Origin: Rhizobium sp. FKL33
GTDB lineage: Bacteria; Pseudomonadota; Alphaproteobacteria; Rhizobiales; Rhizobiaceae
NCBI RefSeq assembly: GCF_005222915.1
Contig: NZ_STFX01000015.1
Location: forward strand, 89,078-153,077
DNA: 64,000 nucleotides
Direction: 5' to 3'
Shown here: piece after piece, positions 54,811 to 63,931 of the stretch
How positions within the stretch are numbered: the first letter of the stretch is position 1
How the letters are laid out: every line of letters starts with the position of its first letter
Translations under genes and position numbers: made by a program
The notes under the pieces: generated by a model
Databases searched by the model: none
Told to the model about the DNA's origin: nothing
What the model saw: only the letters and a program-made list of their open reading frames with translations

Positions 54811-56310
54811 TTACAGGACTGCGCAGACGGATTTGACTTCCGTGAAGGTCCGGATCGCCTCAGCTCCCTCTTCGCGGCCCCAGCCGGATTGCTTGAAGCC
54901 GCCGAAAGGCAGCGCCGGATCGAAAACATTGTGCGCATTGATCCAGACGCTGCCGGCCTTGATCCGTTTGGCCATTTTGTGCGCGACAGACAAGTCTCGG
55001 GTCCATATGGACGCGGCCAGGCCAAAGATCGTTTCATTGGCTTTGGCAGCGATGGCGTCGAGATCGTCGTCTTCATAGGCCTGAACGCAAAGGACCGGGC
55101 CGAAGATCTCCTCGCGGACCACCGACATGCCGTCATGCGTGTTGGTGAGCACCGTCGGCTCCATGAAGAAGCCGACATCACCGATGCGGCCGCCGCCAAT
55201 GACGGTTTCGGCGCCTTCCGATTTGCCTTGATCGAGGAAACCCATGACCTTCTGCAACTGCGCCGATGAAATCAACGGGCCCATCGTCGTATCAAGCTCG
55301 AGACCATGGCCGATTTTGAGCTTGCGGCTCTCAGCGGCAATGCCTTCGACGACGCGGTCGTGAATGGACTTGTGCACGTAAAGGCGCGTGCCTGCCGTGC
55401 AGACCTGCCCTTGATGGAAAAAGATCGCCCCGGCCAGACCGGGAATCGCGCGATCGAGGTCGGCGTCAGGGAAGACGACCATCGGCGACTTCCCGCCAAG
55501 CTCCAGCGTGACGCGCTTCAGATTGCCGGTCGCGGCGGCGGCGATCTTTCGTCCGGTCGTCACCGATCCGGTGAAAGCGACCTTGTCGACGCCATGATGT
55601 TCGACGAGCGCCGAACCGGCCGGCGAACCATAGCCCGTGATCACGTTGACGACACCCGCGGGAAAGCCGACTTCCTCGAGAATTTCAACGAAGCGCAGGG
55701 TCGATAGCGGGGTGAGTTCCGAAGGCTTGATGATGCAGGTGCAGCCGACTGCGAGCAGCGGGGCGAGCTTGTAGGCGGTCAGAACGAGCGGGAAGTTCCA
55801 CGGCGTGATGGCCGCCACCACCCCCACAGGTTCCCGCAGGGTGAAGGCGTGATAGTCTCCCGGGTTGGCCAGCGACACCGTCTCGCCAGACACTTTGCTC
55901 GCCCAACCCGCCATATAGTGATAAATGTTGGCGGTGAGGCCCACATCGACATATTTGGCGTAGGTGACCGGTTTGCCGCAGTCGATCGCTTCGATCTCGG
56001 CCAGTTCGTCCGCCAGTTCTTCCAGCCGGCTGGCGAGCTTGCTGATCAGCTTGCCGCGTTGGATGCCGGTCATCTTCGACCAGGGTCCCTTGTCAAAAGC
56101 CTCTCGCGCAGCGGCGACTGCCTTGTCGACATCCGCAGCAACTGCCGCCGTCGACGTGCTGATGACGCGACCCGTCGCAGGGTCGAGGACATCGATCGTC
56201 TCGCCGGACACCCCGTCGACCCATTCGCCGTTAATGTAGAGTTTGTGAGCGCGCTTGAGAAAGGCTTCCGTGGAGGCGGAAACAGCCGGTGTTTTGACGT
56301 TTATATTCAT
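54811..56310 (-). CDS. NAD(P)-dependent aldehyde dehydrogenase
   Basis: 499 residues, complete ALDH. Key segments are ITPWNFPLV, FTGSVTTGRKI, LELGGKSPM with the general-base Glu, GQVCTAGTRLYV with the catalytic Cys near 304 and EIFGPVL. GMC dehydrogenase and ABC transporter genes lie directly upstream (23 bp), so it probably oxidises the aldehyde made by the GMC enzyme. The class is betaine-aldehyde/general ALDH-like. Substrate unknown. Confidence 0.92.
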   Translation of the reverse strand: MNINVKTPAVSASTEAFLKRAHKLYINGEWVDGVSGETIDVLDPATGRVISTSTAAVAADVDKAVAAAREAFDKGPWSKMTGIQRGKLISKLASRLEELADELAEIEAIDCGKPVTYAKYVDVGLTANIYHYMAGWASKVSGETVSLANPGDYHAFTLREPVGVVAAITPWNFPLVLTAYKLAPLLAVGCTCIIKPSELTPLSTLRFVEILEEVGFPAGVVNVITGYGSPAGSALVEHHGVDKVAFTGSVTTGRKIAAAATGNLKRVTLELGGKSPMVVFPDADLDRAIPGLAGAIFFHQGQVCTAGTRLYVHKSIHDRVVEGIAAESRKLKIGHGLELDTTMGPLISSAQLQKVMGFLDQGKSEGAETVIGGGRIGDVGFFMEPTVLTNTHDGMSVVREEIFGPVLCVQAYEDDDLDAIAAKANETIFGLAASIWTRDLSVAHKMAKRIKAGSVWINAHNVFDPALPFGGFKQSGWGREEGAEAIRTFTEVKSVCAVL

Positions 56311-56333
56311 AACGTTCCCCTTTATGGTTTTGG

Positions 56334-57947
56334 TCAGATTGAATATGCAGATTTGATGATGTCGGCCGCGCGCTCGCCGATGATCACGGTCGGAGCCATC
56401 GTGTTGCCCGTCGAAATCGCGGGCATGATGGATGCGTCGGCGATGCGGAGACCTTCAATGCCGTAAACCTTCAATGCGCCATCAACGACGGACATCACGT
56501 CGCGGCCCATCTTTGCGCTGCAGCTTTCGTGGAAGTAGGTTCCGGCCGCATTGCGGATGAAGTTCTCCATGTCGGCGCCCTTGAGATCGCCGGGCATGCA
56601 TTCGCGTTTGCGATAGGGAGCGCAGTACTCCGAATTGCCGATCTCGCGGCACATTTCGACGCAGCGAACCATCGCCTTCATATCGGTGTCGGTCGACAGG
56701 AAATTTGCGAAGATGAGCGGCGCATCGAGAGGATTGCTGCTGGCCAGAAGGATCTCACCTCGGCTATCCGGCCGCGCCAGTCCCGGCGCCAGCGTCCAGG
56801 CGGAGGCCGGACCGACAGGCAGGTCAAATTCCTTGGTCGTGACCTCGCTGCCAAATGGCGTCTCCTCGAGCACCGGCATCAGATCAGGCGTCTTCAGGCT
56901 GGAATCCGACTTGGCGATGAAGACGAATTCGGCGGCATTGTTCCGGGGCGGTTCCGGCGTGATATACTCCCAGCAGCATCCCGCCAGCAGGATGTGATCC
57001 TGGAAGTTTTTGCCCACGCCCGGAAGATGCTGACGCACGGCAATGCCATGACGCGACAGTTCCTTTTCCTCGCCTATGCCCGAAAGCATCAGGAGCTTCG
57101 GCGTGTTGATGGCCCCCATCGACAGGACCACTTCCTTGTCGGCTCCGACCGTATAGGTGCGTCCGCGGCGAACAAAGGTGACCCCCGTCGCCCGCTTTCC
57201 GACAAAGGTCAGTCCGACGATTTCAGCACAGAGAAGGATGTGCAGGTTCGGACGCGACATGGCGGGATGAAGATAGGTCGCCGCCATCGAGACGCGCTGG
57301 TTTCCGTCCTGGACAAGAACGTTCGGCAGACCGCATCCACCTTCGCCTTCCATCGCCGCGCCGTTGATGTCATCGACGAAGGGGATGCCGATCGCTTCCG
57401 CGCCCTTGATCAGGCCTTCCACCAGCGGGATCGGGTTTTCGGGCTGAAGGATGTTCAGAAGACCGTCGGCGCCGCGACGATGGGCGTCCGGCGTGCCGTT
57501 CCACTTCTCGATTCGACGATAGATTCCGAGCACGGACTCGTAATTCCACGCGTCGTCACCCGCCTCGGCGGCCCAGAAATCGAAGTCATGTTTGTGACCG
57601 CGGGCCCAGACCGAACCATTGATCGAGGAGCCGCCGCCCAGCACCTTGCCCATCGGCAACAGAGGCGTGCGGCCGTTGACGGTGGGAGAGGGCTGCGCCT
57701 TGTATCCCCAATCGCGTTCCGTAGCGATGTTCCACATCCACTGCGTGCTGTCGATGACGGATGGAACGCGATCGCTCCCGCCCGCCTCGATCAGCAGCAC
57801 GCTGACGCCAGGGTTCTCGGATAGGCGGCTGGCGACGACGCAGCCCGCGGATCCGCCGCCGCAGACGATGAAGTCATACGTGGATCGGATCGTTTCCGCG
57901 AGAATCTCGCGATCCGGCGTCAGGCTGGAATTCGGATTTTCACTCAT
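56334..57947 (-). CDS. GMC-family oxidoreductase (choline/alcohol dehydrogenase-like)
   Basis: 537-residue FAD enzyme. The N-terminal dinucleotide motif is FIVCGGGSAGCVVASRL, and MGKVLGGGSSINGSVWARGHKHDFD is the family signature 1 region with its FAD loop. Signature 2 is GAINTPKLLMLSGIG, and the C-terminal YFHESCSAKMG carries the active-site His near 473. It oxidises an alcohol to an aldehyde, passing electrons to oxygen, quinone or another acceptor. It is followed by ALDH in the same operon, giving alcohol to acid. The choline call would need the downstream betA/betB-specific residues and context, which are not seen. Confidence 0.9.
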   Translation of the reverse strand: MSENPNSSLTPDREILAETIRSTYDFIVCGGGSAGCVVASRLSENPGVSVLLIEAGGSDRVPSVIDSTQWMWNIATERDWGYKAQPSPTVNGRTPLLPMGKVLGGGSSINGSVWARGHKHDFDFWAAEAGDDAWNYESVLGIYRRIEKWNGTPDAHRRGADGLLNILQPENPIPLVEGLIKGAEAIGIPFVDDINGAAMEGEGGCGLPNVLVQDGNQRVSMAATYLHPAMSRPNLHILLCAEIVGLTFVGKRATGVTFVRRGRTYTVGADKEVVLSMGAINTPKLLMLSGIGEEKELSRHGIAVRQHLPGVGKNFQDHILLAGCCWEYITPEPPRNNAAEFVFIAKSDSSLKTPDLMPVLEETPFGSEVTTKEFDLPVGPASAWTLAPGLARPDSRGEILLASSNPLDAPLIFANFLSTDTDMKAMVRCVEMCREIGNSEYCAPYRKRECMPGDLKGADMENFIRNAAGTYFHESCSAKMGRDVMSVVDGALKVYGIEGLRIADASIMPAISTGNTMAPTVIIGERAADIIKSAYSI

Positions 57948-57976
57948 ATTGATCTCCCTCTGTTAGGGCGCGCGGA

Positions 57977-58681
57977 CTAATGTCCGACGCCGAGATATTT
58001 CTTGAGGATGGAGGTGTCGGCGCGAACGGCGTCGATCTCGAATTCGGATTTGACCGCTCCGTGATCCATGAAGGCGATGCGGTCGGCGACCGGCATGACG
58101 GCGTCGATCCGCTGCTCGACCAGCAGCACGCCGACGCCTTCGTCGCGCAGGCGAATGACAACGTCGCGAATGGCGGCGATCATGCTCGGCATCAAGCCTT
58201 CCGTCGGCTCGTCGAGCATGAGGATCGTGGGTTCGATGCACAGGGCCCGCGCGATCGCCAGCATCGTTTGCTCGCCGCCTGACAGCGTGCCCGATCGTTG
58301 ATCCATCCGCTCGCGCAGTACGGGAAAGTAGGACAAGGCCCTTTCCAGCGCCGACGGCCCGCTGTTTCGGGTCATGAGACCGATCTTCAGGTTCTCTCGC
58401 ACCGTCATTTCGGTGAAGAGCCGCCGGCCCTGCGGCACGTAACCGATCCCGTGCCGGGGGATGAATCGGGGCGCCACATTCGTGAGGTCGACGCCGTTCA
58501 ACTCCATTCGGCCCGCCGCGGGACGGATGATCCCCATGATCGACTTGAGCGCTGTGGTTTTTCCGGCGCCGTTGCGGCCGAGCAGACAGACGACCTGTCC
58601 GGGCGCAACATGGATGGAGAAACCGCGCAAAGCCTGGCTTTCTCCATAAAAACAATCGAAGTTCTCAATCTTGAGCATCAT
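57977..58681 (-). CDS. livF: Branched-chain-type ABC transporter ATP-binding protein LivF
   Basis: 234-residue ATPase. Walker A GRNGAGKTTALKS, Q-loop YVPQGRRLF, signature LSGGEQTMLAIARAL, Walker B ILMLDEPTEGL and switch His replaced by VLLVEQ as in the family. It forms the nucleotide-binding pair with LivG. Its ATGATG start overlaps the livG stop (58678-58681). Confidence 0.92.
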   Translation of the reverse strand: MMLKIENFDCFYGESQALRGFSIHVAPGQVVCLLGRNGAGKTTALKSIMGIIRPAAGRMELNGVDLTNVAPRFIPRHGIGYVPQGRRLFTEMTVRENLKIGLMTRNSGPSALERALSYFPVLRERMDQRSGTLSGGEQTMLAIARALCIEPTILMLDEPTEGLMPSMIAAIRDVVIRLRDEGVGVLLVEQRIDAVMPVADRIAFMDHGAVKSEFEIDAVRADTSILKKYLGVGH

Positions 58682-59409
58682 GACCCCAGATAGGCTGCTT
58701 GGACGTCTGCATTGTTGCGGATCTCGTCTGGAGTGCCCTCGGCGAGAAGACGCCCCCGGGTGAGGACCGAGATGCGATCAGCAAGCGACATCACGACATG
58801 CATGTTGTGTTCGATGAGCAGAATGGTCGCCGACTTGCCGATCCGACGCACCAGCTGCAGAAAGTTCTCGATCTCCGAGTCCGACAGGCCCTGCGTCGGT
58901 TCGTCGAGGATGAGCAGCTTTGGCTGAAGCGCCACCCCCATCGCGATTTCCAACAGCCTCTGGTGCCCGTAGGCCAATTGGCTGGCGGGCGTGTCGGCGC
59001 GCGCCGCCAGGTCGACCGCCTCCAGGGCCGCGATCGTTTCGGCTTCCGGATCGAGAGGCGCGCCGACATGGCGCTTCAGCCTGCTCTGCACGGCGATCCT
59101 GACATTGTCCGCCACGGACATGGATTTGTAGACATTGGTGATCTGAAACGTGTAGGCGATGCCGAGTTCGACCCGACGGAATGCGGGCAAAGCCGTAACG
59201 TCCTGTCCCGCAAACGATATTCTTCCGCCGCTGGGCGCTGTCCGTCCGGAGAGCAGGCTGACAAAGGTCGTTTTGCCGGCGCCGTTGGGTCCGATGATCG
59301 CTCGGATTTCGCCCGCGTTGAGGGTGAAGTTCACGCCGTCAACGGCTCTGATCCCGCCATAATGCCGCGTCAGATCTTCGGTGGAAAGTAGTGGCGTCAA
59401 AGCATCCAT
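58678..59409 (-). CDS. livG: Branched-chain-type ABC transporter ATP-binding protein LivG
   Basis: 243-residue ATPase. Walker A GPNGAGKTTF, Q-loop TFQITNVYK, signature region LAYGHQRLLEIAM (the non-canonical LSYGxQ form of LivG), Walker B LLILDEPTQGL and switch His in LLIEHNMHVVM. It overlaps livM by 13 bp. Confidence 0.92.
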   Translation of the reverse strand: MDALTPLLSTEDLTRHYGGIRAVDGVNFTLNAGEIRAIIGPNGAGKTTFVSLLSGRTAPSGGRISFAGQDVTALPAFRRVELGIAYTFQITNVYKSMSVADNVRIAVQSRLKRHVGAPLDPEAETIAALEAVDLAARADTPASQLAYGHQRLLEIAMGVALQPKLLILDEPTQGLSDSEIENFLQLVRRIGKSATILLIEHNMHVVMSLADRISVLTRGRLLAEGTPDEIRNNADVQAAYLGS

Positions 59410-60356
59410 GGGGCAACCCTTTCGCGGATCGTCCCCAAAATGCCTTTCGGGAACCAGAGAATGAGAGCGATGAGGACAACGCCGATAACCATCAGATAGG
59501 CGGACATGAGCTCGCTGAGCTTGTCGATCATCGTCACCATCAGGACCACTCCGACCAGCGGACCAAGGAGCGTTCCTGCGCCGCCCAGCAGGGTGAAGAG
59601 CAAGGCTTCGATCGAATATTGGAACGAGGCGAATGTGGAGCCGACATAGCCGAACAGCAGGGCGTAAAGGGCGCCCGCGCCGCCCGCGATCAGGCCGGAG
59701 ATTACGAAGACTTCGAGCTTCACCGCCAGAACGTTGAAGCCGAGCATTTCCGTCCGCTCTTCATTCTCGCGGATCGCCATGATCACCCGGCCTCGTCGGC
59801 TGGAGAGATAGACGAACAGCGCCGCCAGGGTGATGGCCAGCATAACGAAGGCAATGTTGTATCGAGTAAGGGCGCTGGAAAGATCGAGCGCCCAGGGGCC
59901 GATCGCCATGGCCCTGGCCGACTGGGGCAGCGAGAGCCCCTCCTGACCATTGGTGTAGCCGGTGAAGTAGAGGCTCATCAGATAGCCGACCTGTGCGAAC
60001 ATCAGCGTCACGATCATGAACGACACGCGGATCGTGCGCAGAGTGATCATGCCGATCACGACCGCGACGACTGCCGAAGCGATGACGCCGAGGGCGAAGG
60101 ACGTGGCGACGCCAGATCCGAGATGGTAGCTCGAGAGGCCCGCGCCATAGAGCCCGGCTGCGAAAAACAGCGCATGCCCCAGGCTCATCAGTCCCAGATA
60201 ACCGAGCAGCGTATTGAAGCCGACGGCGAAGATCGCCAACACCATCATACGGGTCGCAGTCAGGATGTTGTATTCCGGCAGCACGAATTGCAGAAGGAAC
60301 AGGATTGCGAGCGTCACTGCCAGGAGAACGGCGTTTTTCTTGAAGGTCAGGGTCAT
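59397..60356 (-). CDS. livM: Branched-chain-type ABC transporter permease LivM
   Basis: 319-residue permease with about nine to ten helices and the family segment LMSLGHALFFAAGLYGAG plus GGAGALYALLFG in the C-terminal half. Its ATG overlaps the stop of livH (60353-60356). It pairs with LivH to form the transmembrane channel. Confidence 0.9.
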   Translation of the reverse strand: MTLTFKKNAVLLAVTLAILFLLQFVLPEYNILTATRMMVLAIFAVGFNTLLGYLGLMSLGHALFFAAGLYGAGLSSYHLGSGVATSFALGVIASAVVAVVIGMITLRTIRVSFMIVTLMFAQVGYLMSLYFTGYTNGQEGLSLPQSARAMAIGPWALDLSSALTRYNIAFVMLAITLAALFVYLSSRRGRVIMAIRENEERTEMLGFNVLAVKLEVFVISGLIAGGAGALYALLFGYVGSTFASFQYSIEALLFTLLGGAGTLLGPLVGVVLMVTMIDKLSELMSAYLMVIGVVLIALILWFPKGILGTIRERVAPWML

Positions 60357-61234
60357 CGAACGCCCTTTCCGAAGAGGCCGTTGGGCCGGAAGACGAGAAC
60401 CAATGCGACGAGTAAGGTGGAGATCATCTTCGCGAGGGTCGGCGAAAACAGAACCGAGAGAATGCCATCAGACAATCCGATGATCACGGCCGCCAGCACT
60501 GTGCCCGACATGCTGCCGAGACCGCCGATGATCACCACGATGAAAGACAGAAGAAGCGGGTCCTGGCCCATCAGGTAATGCGCCTGCTGGATGGGAACGA
60601 CCAGGACGCCGGCAATCGCCGCCAGCATCGCGCCGAGTGCGAAGACGATCGCCGAAACGCGTTCCACCGGGATGCCGAAAGCCTGCGCGGTTTCGCGGTC
60701 GAACTGGGTGGCGCGCATGATGAGGCCCGCCTTGGTGTTGCGCATGACGTACCAAATGACGCCCATGAGAACCACAGCCGCGACGACGATGAAGAGCTTG
60801 TAGCCAGAGTAGCCGAACCACGGGAAAGAAACCCTGTAGTAGAAGGGCGGTTCGACCGGTCTCGCATCGGGGCCATAGGCGATCAATACGCCTTGCTGAA
60901 TGATATACAGCATGCCGATGGTCGCCACGATCGTCGCTTCGGGATTGTAATCGAGGCGTTTGAGCACGAGGCGTTCGGCGGTGAAGGCAATGATGCCGAC
61001 GATGAGCGGGCTGATCAGCAATGCAATCAGAAAACCAACGGCCGGATGAGCTCCGAGCGCATTGGACACGAACCAGGCGATGACGGCGCCGAGCATCACG
61101 AACTCGCCGTGCGAGATATTGACGACCCGCATCACGCCAAAGACCAGCGACAACCCGGCCGCCGTGATCGTCAAGACCGCCGCTTGGACCAAGCCTTCCA
61201 ATGCGGCGAGAAACAGATAGGGACCTTGACCCAT
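60353..61234 (-). CDS. livH: Branched-chain-type ABC transporter permease LivH
   Basis: 293-residue permease with about eight helices; VMRVVNISHGEFVMLGA is the LivH signature and IIGGLGSMSGTVLAAVIIGL the C-terminal one. ATG 61234 begins with MGQGPYLFLAALEGL, giving the usual length; frames extending to 61288 are not supported. It lies 108 bp downstream of livK, with an intercistronic hairpin. Confidence 0.9.
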   Translation of the reverse strand: MGQGPYLFLAALEGLVQAAVLTITAAGLSLVFGVMRVVNISHGEFVMLGAVIAWFVSNALGAHPAVGFLIALLISPLIVGIIAFTAERLVLKRLDYNPEATIVATIGMLYIIQQGVLIAYGPDARPVEPPFYYRVSFPWFGYSGYKLFIVVAAVVLMGVIWYVMRNTKAGLIMRATQFDRETAQAFGIPVERVSAIVFALGAMLAAIAGVLVVPIQQAHYLMGQDPLLLSFIVVIIGGLGSMSGTVLAAVIIGLSDGILSVLFSPTLAKMISTLLVALVLVFRPNGLFGKGVR

Positions 61235-61297
61235 GAATTCGCATCTTTCGGTCGAGCGAACGCAATCCGCTGCGCAGATTGCGCCCACGTTTAAGGG

Positions 61298-61321
61298 CTC
61301 CGCTGACCGACGTCAGCGGAG
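61298..61321. other. Intercistronic hairpin between livK and livH
   Basis: ctccgctgac (61298-61307) and gtcagcggag (61312-61321) are perfect 10-bp arms with a 4-base loop. Hairpins here often allow more binding protein than permease to be made by protecting the upstream mRNA. Confidence 0.6.
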
Positions 61322-61342
61322 AGGCATCACGCGAAGCTTTTG

Positions 61343-62635
61343 TTAAAGCGCCATCTTTGTGTAATCGACCGTGCTCTCGTAACGACCGTCTTCGATCGAC
61401 GTCGTGTGCACCACGGTCAATTTGCCGTCCTTCACCTTCGAGATGTTTTGCTTGCCGAAGACCTGATGGGTCTTGCCATCGAAGATCTTGGAGCCCTGGG
61501 GCCGCTCCTTGCCTTCCGGCAGGTCGGTCAGGCCTTCCATCGCCACGATGAGGTCCTTCTTCTGTTCGGGGCCCTTGTAGCCGGCAATCTCCATGCCTTG
61601 CTTGATGGCGAACAGCGTCTCCCAGCAGGAGAACATATGGGAGTAGGTGGAGATATCCTTGGGATCGGAAAGGCTAGCGCCATTTGCATCCACGCCGACC
61701 CGCTCGCGGTAAAATTTATCGAACTCGGTCTGGTTCGTCTGAGCATAGCGTGGATAGGCTTCCCAGAAATAGGTGCCTTCCAGAAATTCGAGCTGGGGCG
61801 TCGCCAGATCCACGGCTTCCAGCGAGTCGATGAAACCAAAGATCTCGGGGCGCTGGCTGCCGAGATAGTCGCCCAGTTCCTTCACGAAGGTCAGAACGGC
61901 GGGGCCGACCATCACGTGATAGATCACGTCGACATCCATCGGGATCTGCGGCAGGTAGCGGGTGAACGAGGTTTCTGCCGGCGGAATGGCGATCACGCTG
62001 ACGACCTCGCCGCCCTGGGCCTTGATGGCCGGCGTGAGATAGTCGCGATGGTCATGGCCGAAATTGAAATCGGGAATGATCATTGCGATCTTCTTGCCCA
62101 AAGTCGAAGAGATCCAGGGCGCCATGGCGTGAACCTGGGCATGAACATCGGTGATGCCGGGCTGGAACACGTAGCGGTTCAGAGCGCCCTTCGTCAGCAG
62201 GCTCGCTTCGGAACAGATGAAATATGGCAGCTTCAATTCGCCCGCGCGCGGTGCGGCGGCCGCGACCACATGTGAAAAGAGGTGAGCGAAAACCGCGTCA
62301 ACCTTGTATTCCGTGGCGAATTTTTCGATGACTTCGGTTCCGCGCTTGGGATCCGTTCCGTCATCCTCTACGATCATCTCCACCTTCATGCCATTGATCC
62401 CGCCCATCTCGTTGACGAGGTTGACGGCTGCGGAGGCGGTCCGTTCATACCATCTGCCATAGGATGCGCCGATGCCGGTGCGGTGGATCGGCGCGCCGAG
62501 CTTGATGGTCTTTTCCTGCGCAAAACCAGGGCGGATCACGGCCGGCGATGCAAGCGTGACGGCGGTGGCGGCCATCGTCTTGAGGACTTGGCGGCGAGGC
62601 ATGGAGAGTGAAGATTTCGCATCGTTCCAGTTCAT
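61343..62635 (-). CDS. Periplasmic substrate-binding protein of the Liv-type transporter
   Basis: 430-residue type I periplasmic binding protein (ANF/Leu-Ile-Val receptor). The leader is Tat-like: twin Arg in PRRQVLKTMAATAVTL, cleavage near GFAQ. The mature part starts KTIKLGAPIHRTG, with two lobes and hinge. It is first in the operon and the presumed specificity determinant. Amide-, urea- or alcohol-binding members of the family are known, so a substrate other than branched-chain amino acids fits the GMC/ALDH neighbours. Confidence 0.88.
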   Translation of the reverse strand: MNWNDAKSSLSMPRRQVLKTMAATAVTLASPAVIRPGFAQEKTIKLGAPIHRTGIGASYGRWYERTASAAVNLVNEMGGINGMKVEMIVEDDGTDPKRGTEVIEKFATEYKVDAVFAHLFSHVVAAAAPRAGELKLPYFICSEASLLTKGALNRYVFQPGITDVHAQVHAMAPWISSTLGKKIAMIIPDFNFGHDHRDYLTPAIKAQGGEVVSVIAIPPAETSFTRYLPQIPMDVDVIYHVMVGPAVLTFVKELGDYLGSQRPEIFGFIDSLEAVDLATPQLEFLEGTYFWEAYPRYAQTNQTEFDKFYRERVGVDANGASLSDPKDISTYSHMFSCWETLFAIKQGMEIAGYKGPEQKKDLIVAMEGLTDLPEGKERPQGSKIFDGKTHQVFGKQNISKVKDGKLTVVHTTSIEDGRYESTVDYTKMAL

Positions 62636-62700
62636 TATAGTTCCCCTTTCGGTTTTTCCGAATTTTGTTTCAAGGTCTGCTTTGGTGGATGCTTTTATTC

Positions 62701-62712
62701 CGTTAGATAACG
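62701..62712. promoter_or_regulatory. Short palindrome upstream of the Liv-type operon
   Basis: CGTTAGATAACG: cgtta/taacg arms around GA, 66 bp upstream of the substrate-binding protein start. A possible operator; nothing more can be said. Confidence 0.3.
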
Positions 62713-62949
62713 TCCTTTCGTCTGCCTGAAACTATGAGATGAATTAACACTGATCCGAATATTTATTGTCTGGATGCAATGTTGTATTACGTAGATGAAC
62801 GTCGGGCGCTGGACAATTTTGATTGGAATGCGCCGGAGAAGCGGATGAACACCTTTGCTGCAGAGCGTTGGTTGGCGGCGAAAGAAGATGGGTTTCCCAT
62901 ATCCAAAGTCCGATAGGTCTTGCGTTTCAACACTGGCTTCACCGGCGTC

Positions 62950-62982
62950 TCGAATGGCGCGCTGGCTAGCCGCGCCATTCGA
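62950..62982. repeat. Perfect 12-bp inverted repeat
   Basis: tcgaatggcgcg (62950-62961) and cgcgccattcga (62971-62982) are perfect arms with a 9-base spacer. GC-rich within an AT-richer region; no T run. Could be a hairpin, operator or remnant of a mobile element end. Confidence 0.6.
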
Positions 62983-63931
62983 ATTTCCGTATCGCCATCT
63001 TTCGCGCTCGCAGGTCCTGAGATCTTGAGTTTGCGCTGGCAGCATTCGCAGACTTGCTTGTGCGCCATGGCTTGATTGATCTCAGTTTAAAGCAGAAGAA
63101 AAACAGGCGGCATTGGACGACGACGCCTCAAGCTCTGGCCCAGAACCCCTATGTCCGGCTGTGTTGGCTATCGGCCAAGCGCGCCGCATATTCGAAAGTC
63201 CGATTAAGAGGCTGTCGTCACCGGCTTGCATTGCCGGAGTATTTTGCCAAGCAGGGAGCATTCGGGTTAAATCAAACGCGCAAGCCTTGAGGAGCTTGGA
63301 CGACAGGCTGCCGGGAAAATGAGACGACGCGGACATCGTGGTGTCCAAAGGGACACTCCAACCGAAGGCGGGCAGAACCGATCTACGGATGCTCATGCGC
63401 AAACTCCCAGGGTGCCGCGAAACGAAGCGTGTGTTTAGTTGGATTGCCAGATGCTCATTTATTCTCCTTGGTAAAAATATTTGCACACAAACGACTTCTC
63501 CGTCAACTCCATCGCGAAGATTCGTTCGGCGATGCTTGGATGTTGGCAATGCGGATTTGATGAAAAATGACAAAAATTGCTATAGTATCAATGGGATGAA
63601 TGATCTATCTCTGGTTTTTGAATGGCGCAAACAGAATGCATGTTGGCGATGGCGGGCCATCAAGTAGCAAGAGAGCTGCATGACCTCCGTCGCGCAGTGC
63701 AACTTCGGCTATCGAAGCGGCCATTCTGATCCGATGGCTTTCGACGAAATCTGGCTATTGTGAGGTTGGTTGAAGCCTGTTGCAGGGCTCTCGCCGGGCA
63801 AGGCGGTTCGTTTCCATTTCGGCGCTCCGTCCGGTCCATAGACCGAACGCGACAATCATGGGGCGGCGCTATGGAGCGCGATCCGAGCAGTCGTGTTCGA
63901 TAAACTCACCACAGGTGCCTAGGCAGTAGAC

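Larger units (their letters stand above)
62636..63931. other. Gene-poor, probably decayed accessory stretch
   Basis: About 1.3 kb with a mixture of short, overlapping frames that do not look like real genes: none has a recognisable domain, a good ribosome binding site and homogeneous codon use. A 93-codon minus-strand frame (62787-63068) starts with cysteine pairs (QVCECCQRKL) and is the best candidate if anything is coded. Base composition is more AT-rich than its surroundings. It contains the upstream region of the livK-like gene, including a CGTTAGATAACG palindrome (62701-62712) and a strong 12-bp inverted repeat at 62950-62982. Confidence 0.5.

Noticed and set aside
62787..63068. A 93-codon minus-strand frame beginning with cysteine pairs
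   Set aside because: Not listed as a gene because the ribosome binding site is weak and no family is recognised; mentioned in the region entry as the best of the weak candidates.
62897..63205. Imperfect direct repeat around aaagtccgat at about 62898 and 63198
   Set aside because: Only about ten bases are shared; too short to support a repeat element.
63082..63573. A 163-codon minus-strand frame in the gene-poor region
   Set aside because: No recognisable domain, no good start context and irregular composition. Probably chance in decayed DNA.
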